From DATKSS01 sp035468355 (GTDB lineage Bacteria > Chloroflexota > Dormibacteria > Dormibacterales > Dormibacteraceae), in assembly GCA_035468355.1 (NCBI GenBank), contig DATITA010000073.1, forward strand, positions 1-33,992: 33,992 nt of DNA. Direction: 5' to 3'. Below are positions 1-8,116 of this stretch, piece after piece. Numbering within the stretch: position 1 is the first letter of the stretch; every line of letters begins with the position of its first letter. Both the position numbers and the translations under genes were made by a program. The notes under the pieces were generated by a model. That model worked only from the letters and a program-made list of their open reading frames with translations. It was not told where the DNA came from and searched no databases.

Positions 1-852
1 TCCAAGCTGTTCTATCCGCTCAACGCCAAGACGTCGGAAGAGCGTCTCAACTTCTACGCCACCCAGTTCTCGCTGGTCGAGGTGGACTCCACCTATTACG
101 GGATGCCAAAGCCCGAGAACTCCGACCTTTGGGTGGCCCGAACGCCGGCCGGCTTCACCTTCGACGTGAAGTCGTTCTCGCTTTTCACCAACCATCCGAC
201 CAAGCCGATGGCGCTGCCCAAGGACATCCGCGATGAGCTGCCGGAAAACCTGCGCGAGAAGAACATCTACCTCGAGCAGATGCCGGACGAGCTCATGGAC
301 GAGTCGTGGGACCGGTTCCGCGCCGCCCTCGAGCCTCTGCGGGCCGCCGGCAAGCTGGGCGCCGTCTTCTTCCAGTTCCCCCCCTGGTTCCTGCCGTCAT
401 CGCGGTCGCTCGCCTACATCGAGCAATGCCAGGAGCGCATGTTCGGGTTCCAGGTCGCGGTCGAGTTTCGCAAGCCGGAGTGGCTCGACGCTCGGCACCG
501 CGACGGGACGCTCGCCTTCCTGCGATCGCGAGACATCCCATTCGTCGCCGTCGACGTGCCGGCGGGCCACAAGACGAGCATGCCGCCGGTATTTGATGTC
601 ACCTCGAGCAAGCTGGCGATCATCCGCTTTCACGGGCGCAACCACGAAACCTGGGACATCAAAGGCGCGCCGCCCAACCTCCGGTTCCGCTACGACTACA
701 GGGACGAGGAGCTGGCGGAGTGGGTGCCTCGCATCAAGGAGATGCAGCGTTCGGCCACGCAGGTGCACGCGCTGATGAACAACAACTACTCCAACTACTC
801 GGTCAAGAACGCTCAGCAGCTGGAGAGGCTGCTGGAGGCCTGGCAGAAGTAG
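1..852 (+). CDS. DUF72 (YecE-like) protein, 5' end cut by window
   Basis: The frame is open from the first base, so the start codon lies outside the window and at most a short N-terminal piece is missing. The family signature is visible near the edge: ERLNFYATQFSLVEVDSTYY, the conserved beta strand plus the N/S-T-x-Y motif, followed by a TIM-barrel-like domain with FFQFPPWF, VEFRKPEW and a C-terminal region with NNNYSNYSVKNA. DUF72/YecE proteins are widespread and have no established biochemical role. It ends in TAG 46 nt before the convergent end of the SDR gene. Family assignment is secure; function is unknown. Confidence 0.9.
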   Translation, partial: SKLFYPLNAKTSEERLNFYATQFSLVEVDSTYYGMPKPENSDLWVARTPAGFTFDVKSFSLFTNHPTKPMALPKDIRDELPENLREKNIYLEQMPDELMDESWDRFRAALEPLRAAGKLGAVFFQFPPWFLPSSRSLAYIEQCQERMFGFQVAVEFRKPEWLDARHRDGTLAFLRSRDIPFVAVDVPAGHKTSMPPVFDVTSSKLAIIRFHGRNHETWDIKGAPPNLRFRYDYRDEELAEWVPRIKEMQRSATQVHALMNNNYSNYSVKNAQQLERLLEAWQK

Positions 853-894
853 GACCGGTGGACTTTAACGGCCAGATATGGCTGGTACGGTCCA

Positions 895-1698
895 CTAGCT
901 CTCGAGCCGGCCGGCGCCCGCGAGATGCGGTGAGGCACGCCGCCGGGCTTCGCCGAGCGCGTGGTCCATCAAGCCGCCGATCATCGGCTCGGCGAGGTGC
1001 GCGAAGCGGAGCGGCAGCACCATCGCGTCGCGGCGCGGGTACCGGGCCGTCCGCACGATGAGGGTCGCGACCCACGACGCGGGGTACTGGGGCCCGATCG
1101 CTCGCTCGGTGTCCTCGAAAAACTCCGTGCCGGCCGTGACGCCAGGGTAGACGGCGCAGACCTTCACGCCCGTGCCCGAAAGCTCTCCGCGCAGCGCATG
1201 CGAGAAACCGACGACCGCGTGCTTGGTGGCGGAGTAGATCGCCGAGTAGGGTGAGGCTCGAAACCCGACCACGGAGGCGACGTTGATGATCACGCCACGC
1301 CGGCGCTCGAGCATCCACGGCAGCGCCGCCTGGGTGGTCGAGACCACGCCCTTGAGATTGGTCGCGATCAGCTCGTCGATCTTCTCGTCCGGCATCTCGT
1401 GCAGCCTCCCCATCCAGCCGACGCCGGCATTGTTCACGAGCACGTCGAGCCGCTCGTAGTCGCGAATGGCCGCGGCGACGAAAGCCCGAGCGTGGGCTCG
1501 CTGGCCGACGTCCAGCTGGCGCACTTTGACCTCCGGCGACCCGGCCTCGCGGCACTTCGCAGCCACGGTGTTCAGGCGGTCGAGCCGCCGGGCCCCGAGC
1601 TCCAGCCGGGCGCCGCGCCGGGCAAATGCCAGCGCGGTGGCGGCCCCGATGCCGCTCGAGGCGCCCGTGATGACGACGACCGCCCCCCTCAGCCTCAC
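895..1698 (-). CDS. Short-chain dehydrogenase/reductase (classical SDR)
   Basis: This 267-residue Rossmann-fold oxidoreductase would use NAD(P)H on an unknown alcohol or ketone. The cofactor motif TGASSGIG is at residues 11-18, NNAG at 89-92, and the catalytic set N114, S142, Y155, K159 (YSATK) is complete. The basic residues R37-R38 after beta-2 suggest NADP(H) preference (inference). The start is GTG at 1698; a TAAGCT hexamer lies 6 nt upstream and no Shine-Dalgarno sequence is present, so the message is probably leaderless. It is divergent from the zinc alcohol dehydrogenase across only 37 nt, so the two dehydrogenases may be co-regulated. Confidence 0.93.
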   Translation of the reverse strand: MRLRGAVVVITGASSGIGAATALAFARRGARLELGARRLDRLNTVAAKCREAGSPEVKVRQLDVGQRAHARAFVAAAIRDYERLDVLVNNAGVGWMGRLHEMPDEKIDELIATNLKGVVSTTQAALPWMLERRRGVIINVASVVGFRASPYSAIYSATKHAVVGFSHALRGELSGTGVKVCAVYPGVTAGTEFFEDTERAIGPQYPASWVATLIVRTARYPRRDAMVLPLRFAHLAEPMIGGLMDHALGEARRRASPHLAGAGRLES

Positions 1699-1704
1699 GA
1701 AGCT

Positions 1705-1710
1705 AGCTTA
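1705..1710 (-). promoter_or_regulatory. Candidate -10 (TAAGCT) of SDR gene
   Basis: TAAGCT on the minus strand ends 6 nt before the GTG start at 1698. Transcription from the usual distance would begin at or next to the start codon. No clear -35 is seen. Confidence 0.45.
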
Positions 1711-1720
1711 TGTTCGGCCG

Positions 1721-1726
1721 TAGAAT
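1721..1726 (+). promoter_or_regulatory. Candidate -10 (TAGAAT) of alcohol dehydrogenase gene
   Basis: TAGAAT lies 9 nt before the ATG at 1736 with no Shine-Dalgarno sequence between them, consistent with a leaderless transcript. It is 10 nt from the opposing TAAGCT of the SDR gene, so the two promoters are nearly back to back. Confidence 0.5.
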
Positions 1727-1735
1727 CGCTGTCAG

Positions 1736-2773
1736 ATGAAGGCGCTGACTTTTATCGGCGAGGGCGATGTGAAGGTGGTCGACGTGCCGAAACCTTCGAT
1801 CAGCGGATCTGGCGACACCCTGGTCAGGGTCACGCTGGGCGCGGTCTGCGGTTCCGACCTCCACATCTATCACGGCCACACGCCGATTAACGAGGGCGCT
1901 GTGCTCGGCCACGAGTTCGTCGGCGTCGTCGAGGAAGCGGGCTCCGAGGTCAAGCGCTTCAAACCGGGCGACCGCGTGGTGGCGAGCTTCTTCACCTCCT
2001 GCGGTCACTGTGCGCTGTGCCGCAAGGGCTGGTTCAACCAGTGCGTCGACAAGGCGACTTTCGGGCATGGGGAGTATTTCGGCGGCCTGGGCGGCGGTCA
2101 GGCCGAGTACGTCGTCGTGCCTAACGCCGACCATTCCATGGAACCAATCCCCGCGGGGATGACCGACGAACAGGCGATCTTCGTGGGCGACATCCTTTCC
2201 ACCGGCTTCTTCGGCGCCGAAAGGGCCGAGATCAAGCCGGGGGACAACGTCGCCGTCATCGGCGCGGGCCCGGTCGGCCTGATGGCCGCAATGTGCGCGC
2301 AGCTGTTCGGCCCTGCCAAGGTCTTCGTAGTCGACATGGTCGATTCCCGGCTCGAGGTCGCTCAGGAGCTGGGCGGAATCCCGATCAATTCCAGGGAGCG
2401 GCATCCGGTCGAGGCGATCGAGAGCCAGACCGCCGGCATCGGAGCCGACTCCAGCATCGAGTGTGTCGGTCTGCTGCCCGCGATCGACACAGCGATCCAC
2501 TGCGTCCGTGGCGGCGGCACCATCTCGATGGTCGGCGTCCCGAGCGCGGTGCTGGGGGACTTTCCATACATGCGGATGTGGCTCAAGGCGCTCACCTTTC
2601 GCGCCGGCTGGTGCAACGTGCAGGCGTACATGGGACCGCTGCTGGACCTCATTGCCTCCGGCCGGCTTCACCCGGAGAAGATCATCAGCCACCGCATGAA
2701 GCTCGACCAGGCCGAGGAGGCTTACCGGATGTTTGCCGCTCGAGAGGCCACCAAGATCGTCCTCACGCCCTAA
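1736..2773 (+). CDS. Zinc-dependent alcohol dehydrogenase (MDR family)
   Basis: This 345-aa medium-chain dehydrogenase has the catalytic zinc site C38, H59, E60 (CGSDLH, GHEF) and an intact structural zinc lobe C89, C92, C95, C103. The Rossmann nucleotide motif VIGAGPVG is in the middle of the protein, followed by an acidic residue (VVDM), which favours NAD(H). The closest known groups are the formaldehyde/threonine/secondary-alcohol dehydrogenase branches; the substrate cannot be read from sequence. Its length matches the family. It is divergent from the SDR gene and probably transcribed from the TAGAAT element 9 nt before its ATG. Confidence 0.93.
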   Translation: MKALTFIGEGDVKVVDVPKPSISGSGDTLVRVTLGAVCGSDLHIYHGHTPINEGAVLGHEFVGVVEEAGSEVKRFKPGDRVVASFFTSCGHCALCRKGWFNQCVDKATFGHGEYFGGLGGGQAEYVVVPNADHSMEPIPAGMTDEQAIFVGDILSTGFFGAERAEIKPGDNVAVIGAGPVGLMAAMCAQLFGPAKVFVVDMVDSRLEVAQELGGIPINSRERHPVEAIESQTAGIGADSSIECVGLLPAIDTAIHCVRGGGTISMVGVPSAVLGDFPYMRMWLKALTFRAGWCNVQAYMGPLLDLIASGRLHPEKIISHRMKLDQAEEAYRMFAAREATKIVLTP

Positions 2774-2774
2774 G

Positions 2775-2801
2775 GCCCCCCTCTTCTCGCCTGCTGGGGG
2801 C
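2775..2801. terminator. Possible hairpin between convergent genes
   Basis: GCCCCC (2775-2780) can pair with GGGGGC (2796-2801) around a 15-nt loop, directly after the dehydrogenase stop and before the convergent metallopeptidase end. There is no T-tract, so this is a weak terminator call. Confidence 0.3.
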
Positions 2802-2836
2802 GGCTGAAGTGATCCAGCCTAAAGCTCCACAGAGAT

Positions 2837-3358
2837 CTACCAAGAGGTAGGCGGGGGCTGATCCAGCGCCATCAGGTAGCCGCGCGCCCGCTCCGTGAGA
2901 GGGTACCGCTCCTCCAGCTCGTGAAAGGCTGGCCCATGGTCGCTGTGCTCGAGGTGCGCCAGTTCGTGCACGAGCAGGTAATCGAGCACCCAGTCCGGCA
3001 GTGACGCGGCTCGGCGCGCGATTCGGATCGCGCCGTCCGTGAACGTGCAGCTTCCCCACAGGTGCTGCATCTCGGCGAAGGCGATCGAGGTCCAGCGCAA
3101 CCGGCCGCCGAAGTGCCGGTGATTCAAGTTGCGCGCCCGCTGTAGGAGCCGTTCGTCCGATGGCCGGGACCGCCGCATCCGCTGCTCCAGGCGGCTCCGC
3201 ATGACCTCCGCCCAGTGCTCTCGCTCGACGCGTGACATCCACGCGGGCACCAGCAGCTCGAGCACACCGGAGCGCAGGCGGGCAGCCACGGTCCGCCGGC
3301 GCTTCTTCGACGCCACGATGCGAATGGGTGGGCTGAACTGTTCTGGATCTGTTTCCAA
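2837..3358 (-). CDS. YgjP-like (DUF45/M48-related) metallopeptidase
   Basis: This 173-aa protein carries the zinc-binding helix HELAHLEHSDHGPAFH: H131, E132 and H135 form HExxH and H141 is the likely third ligand, as in the YgjP/WLM group. The WGSC motif at 101-104 is also typical. The family is small, soluble and poorly characterised, with proposed peptidase activity. The start is a TTG at 3358 with no good ribosome site; a GTG at 3316 is a possible alternative that would trim 14 residues. A TACAAT hexamer on the minus strand (3401-3406) could be its -10, leaving a leader of about 36 nt. Confidence 0.85.
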   Translation of the reverse strand: METDPEQFSPPIRIVASKKRRRTVAARLRSGVLELLVPAWMSRVEREHWAEVMRSRLEQRMRRSRPSDERLLQRARNLNHRHFGGRLRWTSIAFAEMQHLWGSCTFTDGAIRIARRAASLPDWVLDYLLVHELAHLEHSDHGPAFHELEERYPLTERARGYLMALDQPPPTSW

Positions 3359-3400
3359 GACGTGGTGCTCCGTTGGCTGCTGGGTTTGTGGTGTGCCGCG

Positions 3401-3406
3401 ATTGTA
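3401..3406 (-). promoter_or_regulatory. Candidate -10 (TACAAT) of YgjP-like gene
   Basis: TACAAT on the minus strand lies 42 nt before the TTG start in the divergent gap between the metallopeptidase and the glycosidase. No convincing -35 is visible. Confidence 0.35.
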
Positions 3407-3451
3407 GGTTTGCGGATCGCCAAACGGGAACCCAGCCTGTCAACGCAGGGG

Positions 3452-3457
3452 TAGCAT
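3452..3457 (+). promoter_or_regulatory. Candidate -10 (TAGCAT) of GH15 gene
   Basis: TAGCAT is 12 nt before the GTG at 3470. A start of transcription about 7 nt downstream would leave only a few nucleotides of leader and no room for a Shine-Dalgarno site. Confidence 0.4.
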
Positions 3458-3469
3458 TGCCCGCAAACC

Positions 3470-5479
3470 GTGCCAAGAAGCCTGGTGATCGGAAACGGCA
3501 ACGTCCTGGTAGGTTTCGACGCCCATTACTCGGTCCGCGACCTGTACTTCCCACGTGTCGGGGATGCGAATCACACGATGGGCAACGTCTGCCGCACCGG
3601 ATTCTTCATCGATGGAAAGTTCGCATGGCTCGACGACGACCCATGGGAACGGCATCTCGGATATGCGGAAGACTCGCTCGTGAGCGACGTCACGCTCAAG
3701 CATCCCGGACTGGGAATCTCGGTCCACTTCGAGGACTTCGTCGACCTCGCCCGGAACTGGTTCATCCGCAACGTCGCGGTGTCCTGCCCGTCCGGCTTCG
3801 AGGTCGGCCGCGTCTTCTTCCACTACGACTGGTACATCGAGGGAAGCGACATCGGCAACACCGTGGCCTTCGATCCCCGCCACCGCGGCGTCATCGCCTA
3901 CAGGGCCGACCGTTACTTCCTCATCGGCGGCCAATCGGGGGCGGAGTTCGGCATCGACACCTGGGCCAACGGCAAGAAGGGCAACGGGGCGGAGGGGACC
4001 TGGGTGGACGCCGAGGACGGAACTCTGGGCAGAAATCCGATCGAGCAGGGCTCGGTCGACTGCACGGTCGGATTCGACTTCGGGCCCGGCGCGCCCAACC
4101 AGGCTCGATCTCTCACGCACTGGGTCTGCATGGGTAACCGTCTCAGCGAGGTGACCACTTTTGGTCAAGACCTGATCGTCGGCAAGGGACCCGACACCTA
4201 TCGCGGCAGGACCATCACGTACTGGCGCGTCTGGGCCGAGAAGGACCACCGGCACATCGACGAGGAGCTCGGGCCGGACGTGACCAGTCTTTACCGCCGC
4301 AGCATCCTGACTGCTCGGGCTCACGCCGACAATCACGGCGCCATCATCGCGGCGACGGATTTCGACATCACGAAGTTCGCGCGCGACACGTACGCGTACG
4401 CGTGGCCCCGGGACGGCGCCCTCGTCGCCAACTCGCTCGACCGCGCGGGCCACGAGGACGTGACGCGGCAGTTCTTCACCTTCTGCCAGCAGGCGCTGGT
4501 CGAGGAGGGTTTCTTCCTGCACAAGTACACGCCCTATGGCCTGCCGGGAAGCTCCTGGCTTCCCTGGGTGGACTCGCACGGCGTCCGCACGCTGCCGATC
4601 CAGGAGGACGAGACGGGCCTCGTGCTGTGGGCGCTGTGGCAGCACTACCGCATCCACGGCAACCTTGATTTCGTGGTCGGCCTGTACACGACCCTCGTGG
4701 TTCCGGCAGCCGACTGGATGGTGTCCTACATCGACCAGCGCAACGGCCTCGTGATGGCCTCCTGGGATCTCTGGGAGGAGCGCTGGGGCGTGCACGCCTT
4801 CACCGTCGGCGCCGTGTGGGGCGGCCTGGACGCGGCGCGAAACTTCGCCGACCTCTTCGGCGACGTCGCCGCTTACGTGCGCTATCGCGACGCGGCCGAC
4901 CGCCTGCGCGCGGCCACCGATGCGCATATGTACAGTCCTGACCTCGGGCGCTTCGCGCGGCGCGTCACCGTAGGGGATGACGGCGCGCAAACCGTCGACA
5001 AGGTGCTCGACAGCGCGATTTACGGCCTGTGGCGTTTCGGCATGTACCCGCCGGAGGACGAGCGGATCGCGGAGAGCATGCGCGCCATCGCCGACCAGCT
5101 CTCCAACAAGGCGGCTTGTGGCGGGATCGCGCGATACACCGACGACTACTACTTCAAGGTCGAGACGGACACGTCGAAGGTTCCGGGCAACCCGTGGTTC
5201 ATGTGCACGCTGTGGCTGGCGCAGTGGTACATCGCGACCGCGCAGGACACCCACGACCTCAAACCGGCGCGCGACATCATCAACTGGGTCGTCGCCCACC
5301 AGATCCCGGGCGGGTTGCTGTCAGAGCAGCTCGACCCCAACACTGGCGCGCCGCTGTCCGTGTCGCCGCTCACGTGGTCTCACGCCGAGCTCATCGTCAC
5401 GGTCGACGAGTTCTGCCGCAAGTCGGAACGGCTGCGCCGCTCCGCGCTGTCCACGGTCGCACCCGCCCCCCGAACTTAA
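3470..5479 (+). CDS. Glycoside hydrolase family 15 (glucoamylase/trehalase type)
   Basis: This 669-aa cytoplasmic protein has no signal peptide. It has the two-part architecture of bacterial GH15 enzymes: an N-terminal beta-sandwich (about 1-270, starting SLVIGNGNVLVGFD) and a C-terminal alpha6/alpha6 barrel. Barrel hallmarks are YAWPRDGALVANSLDRAGH, the general-acid motif DLWEERWG (E436/E437), GNPWFMCTLW and LSEQLDPNTG with the probable general base E619. GH15 includes glucoamylases, isomaltose hydrolases and the mycobacterial-type trehalase, so the substrate (glycogen-derived maltooligosaccharide or trehalose) is open. The GTG start at 3470 places the conserved RSLVIGNG motif at the N-terminus. 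It stands alone, convergent with the carboxylase gene. Confidence 0.93.
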   Translation: MPRSLVIGNGNVLVGFDAHYSVRDLYFPRVGDANHTMGNVCRTGFFIDGKFAWLDDDPWERHLGYAEDSLVSDVTLKHPGLGISVHFEDFVDLARNWFIRNVAVSCPSGFEVGRVFFHYDWYIEGSDIGNTVAFDPRHRGVIAYRADRYFLIGGQSGAEFGIDTWANGKKGNGAEGTWVDAEDGTLGRNPIEQGSVDCTVGFDFGPGAPNQARSLTHWVCMGNRLSEVTTFGQDLIVGKGPDTYRGRTITYWRVWAEKDHRHIDEELGPDVTSLYRRSILTARAHADNHGAIIAATDFDITKFARDTYAYAWPRDGALVANSLDRAGHEDVTRQFFTFCQQALVEEGFFLHKYTPYGLPGSSWLPWVDSHGVRTLPIQEDETGLVLWALWQHYRIHGNLDFVVGLYTTLVVPAADWMVSYIDQRNGLVMASWDLWEERWGVHAFTVGAVWGGLDAARNFADLFGDVAAYVRYRDAADRLRAATDAHMYSPDLGRFARRVTVGDDGAQTVDKVLDSAIYGLWRFGMYPPEDERIAESMRAIADQLSNKAACGGIARYTDDYYFKVETDTSKVPGNPWFMCTLWLAQWYIATAQDTHDLKPARDIINWVVAHQIPGGLLSEQLDPNTGAPLSVSPLTWSHAELIVTVDEFCRKSERLRRSALSTVAPAPRT

Positions 5480-5487
5480 CGGCCGTC

Positions 5488-7125
5488 CTATAGAGGAATG
5501 TTTCCGTGCTTGCGGGGAGGCCGCTCCACCGTCTTGCGCAGGCAGAGTTGCAGGCCGCGCACGAGCTCTCGACGCGTCTGGCTCGGCTCGATCACGTCGT
5601 CGATGTAGCCCCGCTCCGCGGCGACGTAAGGGTTGGCGAAGCGCGCCGTGTACTGGGCGACGAGCTCCTTGCGCCGCCCGGCAGGATTGGGTGAGGAGGC
5701 CAGGTCGCGCTTGTAGATGATGTTCACGGCGGCCTCGGGGCCCATCACGGCGATCTCCGCAGTCGGCCAGGCGAGGTTGAGGTCGGCGCCCATCTGCTTG
5801 GGCGACATGACGCAGTAGGCGCCGCCGTAGTCCTTGCGCGTGATCACCGTCAGCTTGGGCACGGTGGCTTCGGCGTACGCGTCGAGCAGCTTGGCGCCGT
5901 GGCGGATGATGCCGCCGTGCTCCTGGTCGCGGCCCGGAAGGTAGCCCGGGACGTCGACGAACGAGATGATCGGGATGCCGAAGGCGTCGCAGAAGCGGAT
6001 GAAACGAGCCGCTTTCACCGACGCGTTGATGTCGATGGCGCCGGCCAGCACCTTGGGCTGGTTGCCGACGATGCCGACCACGTGGCCGCCGAGACGGCCG
6101 AGACCCACGATGATGTTGGGCGCGAAGAAGGGTTGGACCTCGAAGAACTCGCGACCGTCGAGCACGCGGGCCACGAGCTCGCGCATGTCGTATGGCTTGT
6201 TGGGTGATTCGGGGACGATGGACTGCAGCTCTGGGTCGGCGCGCTCGAGGTCGTCAGTGGTCGGCACGAACGGCGGCCGCTCACCGTTGGACGAGGGGAG
6301 GTACGAGAGGAGCTTGCGCACGCCGTCCGCGCACGCCTGCTCGGTGCGGGGCAGGAAATGCGCGACGCCAGACGTCGCGTTGTGCACGTCGCCTCCGCCC
6401 AGCTCGTCGAAGCTCACGGCCTCGCCGGTCACGACACGGATGACCTCGGGGCCCGTGATGAACATGTAGCCCTGCCCGGCGACGATGAAGATGAAGTCGG
6501 TGATGGCGGGCGAGTACACCGCTCCGCCGGTGCACGGCCCCGCGATGATGCTGATCTGCGGGATAACACCCGACGCGCGCACGTTGCGCAGGAAGATGTC
6601 CGCGTAGCCGGCCAGAGCCACCACTCCTTCCTGGATGCGCGCCCCGCCCGAGTCGTTGATGCCTATGATCGGGACGCGGTTGCGTAGCGCAAGCTCCTGC
6701 ACCTTGACGATCTTCTCTGCGGTGACCTCGCCCAACGATCCCCCGAACACGGTGGCGTCATAGGCGTAGACCGCCACGGGGCGCCGGTCGATCTCCCCGA
6801 ACCCTGCGACCACGCCGTCGCCGGAGATCCGGCGGTCCTCCATCCCGAACCCGTGCGCGCGGTGAGCCGCGAAGAGGTCGAGCTCGACGAACGACCCATC
6901 GTCGAGCAGCATCTCGATGCGGTCTCGGGCCGTCGCCTTGCCGGCCGCGCGCCGGTTGTTGGCGGCCGCGGTCTCGGCGTGCAGCGCCTGGTACCTGCGC
7001 TTTCGATACAGATTGATCTTCTGCTCGGAGACGGTGGTCGCGGGGCGCTGCGGCGCTTCGACACCTTCGAGGCTCGGGGTGGTCCTGCGCACCGGCGTCA
7101 GCGATTTGGGTTTGCGGGCGGCCAT
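5488..7125 (-). CDS. pccB: Acyl-CoA (propionyl-CoA type) carboxylase, carboxyltransferase beta subunit
   Basis: This 545-aa protein transfers CO2 from carboxybiotin to an acyl-CoA. It shows both crotonase-fold halves: DSGGARIQEGV in the N-domain, FVDVPGYLPG and YGGAYCVMSPKQMGAD in the C-domain, and the classic C-terminal RKHGNIPL. An open frame continues upstream, but the ATG at 7125 (MAARKPKS) gives the usual length and sits 7 nt after a minus-strand TACGAT, so I chose it. No biotin carboxylase/BCCP alpha subunit lies in the window, so the partner must be encoded elsewhere. Propionyl-CoA is the likeliest substrate, but acetyl- or methylcrotonyl-type relatives cannot be excluded. Confidence 0.92.
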   Translation of the reverse strand: MAARKPKSLTPVRRTTPSLEGVEAPQRPATTVSEQKINLYRKRRYQALHAETAAANNRRAAGKATARDRIEMLLDDGSFVELDLFAAHRAHGFGMEDRRISGDGVVAGFGEIDRRPVAVYAYDATVFGGSLGEVTAEKIVKVQELALRNRVPIIGINDSGGARIQEGVVALAGYADIFLRNVRASGVIPQISIIAGPCTGGAVYSPAITDFIFIVAGQGYMFITGPEVIRVVTGEAVSFDELGGGDVHNATSGVAHFLPRTEQACADGVRKLLSYLPSSNGERPPFVPTTDDLERADPELQSIVPESPNKPYDMRELVARVLDGREFFEVQPFFAPNIIVGLGRLGGHVVGIVGNQPKVLAGAIDINASVKAARFIRFCDAFGIPIISFVDVPGYLPGRDQEHGGIIRHGAKLLDAYAEATVPKLTVITRKDYGGAYCVMSPKQMGADLNLAWPTAEIAVMGPEAAVNIIYKRDLASSPNPAGRRKELVAQYTARFANPYVAAERGYIDDVIEPSQTRRELVRGLQLCLRKTVERPPRKHGNIPL

Positions 7126-7131
7126 ACCGCA

Positions 7132-7138
7132 TATCGTA
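7132..7138. promoter_or_regulatory. Shared bidirectional -10 (TATCGTA) for pccB and lysR-type gene
   Basis: The plus strand reads TATCGT (7132-7137), 6 nt before the GTG at 7144. The minus strand reads TACGAT (7138-7133), 7 nt before the ATG at 7125. Each fits TANNNT and each leaves no room for a Shine-Dalgarno site. The two starts are only 18 nt apart, so the -10 elements must overlap. Confidence 0.55.
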
Positions 7139-7143
7139 GGCGC

Positions 7144-8115
7144 GTGCCCGAGCGCAGCCCCTCTGAGCCGGACGTCGATCGAGCCGTCACGCTGCGTCAA
7201 TTGCGGACCTTCAAAGCCGTGGCCGACCTGAAGAGCTTCAGCCTTGCCGCTCAGAATTTGCGTCTCAGCCAACCGTCGGTCTCGTACCAGGTCAAGGAGC
7301 TCGAAGAGGCGCTCGGCCAGCCCCTGCTGGACCGGCTCGGCCGGACGGTGGAGCTGACCGAGGCAGGCTCAGTCCTGTACACCTATGCGCGGCGCGCGCT
7401 CGACGTCGTCGACGAGGCGACGCTCGTGCTCGAGGAGATGCGCGGGATCAAGCGCGGGACTCTTCGCGTGGGGGCGAGCACCACGGTCGGCGTGTACCTT
7501 CTGCCGGCCGCGCTGGGCGCGTTCAAGAAGCGTCACCCGGGCCTTGTCATCTCGCTCGAGATCGGCACTCGCGCCCACGTGCAGGAGCAGGTGCTGCGCA
7601 ACGAGCTCGACCTCGCGGTGGTGGGCCCGGCCCTCAAAGACGCCGAGCTCACCGTGCTGCCGTTCATCACCGACGAGCTCGTGGTGGTCGCGCCTGCCGG
7701 GCATCCACTGGTCGGGAAGCGCGGCCTCACCTTGAAGGATCTCTCCGGCGAGCCGTTCGTCATGCGCGAGGCGGCCTCCGGCAGCAGGTGGTCGCTCGAG
7801 AAGGCGGCACGCAAAGCGGGCGCGCGGCTGACCGTCGCGATGCAGCTGGGCTCCAACGGCGCGATCAAGCACGCCGTCGAATCAGGGCTCGGGCTGGCCG
7901 TCCTGTCGCGGTACGCGTGCGCGCTCGAGCTGTCGGGAGGCCGGCTGGTCGAGCTCGACGTGCGAGGCTTTCCGATCCAGCGCGACTGGCACATCGTGCA
8001 TCTGCGCCGCCGCAAGCTCCCGTCGTCGGTGCACGCCTTCATCGAGTTCTTGGGAGAGACCAGCTGGCTTTCGCGCACCGACGCCCGCGGCCGCGTCCGA
8101 AGTCCCACTGATTGA
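7144..8115 (+). CDS. LysR-family transcriptional regulator
   Basis: This 323-aa protein has a winged helix-turn-helix at about residues 17-76 (TFKAVADLKSFSLAAQNLRL, then SQPSVSYQVKELEEALG) and a two-lobe periplasmic-binding-like effector domain from about 105 to the end. The first start consistent with this domain is GTG 7144, 6 nt after TATCGT. LysR regulators are often divergent from a target gene, which here would be pccB. It shares its control region with that gene and is followed, 1 nt after its stop, by a GT87 gene. The effector is unknown; its similarity is closest to CbbR/CysB-like members by general impression only. Confidence 0.93.
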   Translation: MPERSPSEPDVDRAVTLRQLRTFKAVADLKSFSLAAQNLRLSQPSVSYQVKELEEALGQPLLDRLGRTVELTEAGSVLYTYARRALDVVDEATLVLEEMRGIKRGTLRVGASTTVGVYLLPAALGAFKKRHPGLVISLEIGTRAHVQEQVLRNELDLAVVGPALKDAELTVLPFITDELVVVAPAGHPLVGKRGLTLKDLSGEPFVMREAASGSRWSLEKAARKAGARLTVAMQLGSNGAIKHAVESGLGLAVLSRYACALELSGGRLVELDVRGFPIQRDWHIVHLRRRKLPSSVHAFIEFLGETSWLSRTDARGRVRSPTD

Positions 8116-8116
8116 G

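Noticed and set aside
1703..2692. Long minus-strand frame opposite the alcohol dehydrogenase
   Set aside because: No recognisable motifs and fully covered by a canonical enzyme on the other strand.
3440..5299. Open frame of 619 codons antisense to the GH15 gene
   Set aside because: Composition is Val/Asp/Glu/Arg shadow typical of GC-rich antisense frames, with no domain motif; the sense strand is a full glycosidase.
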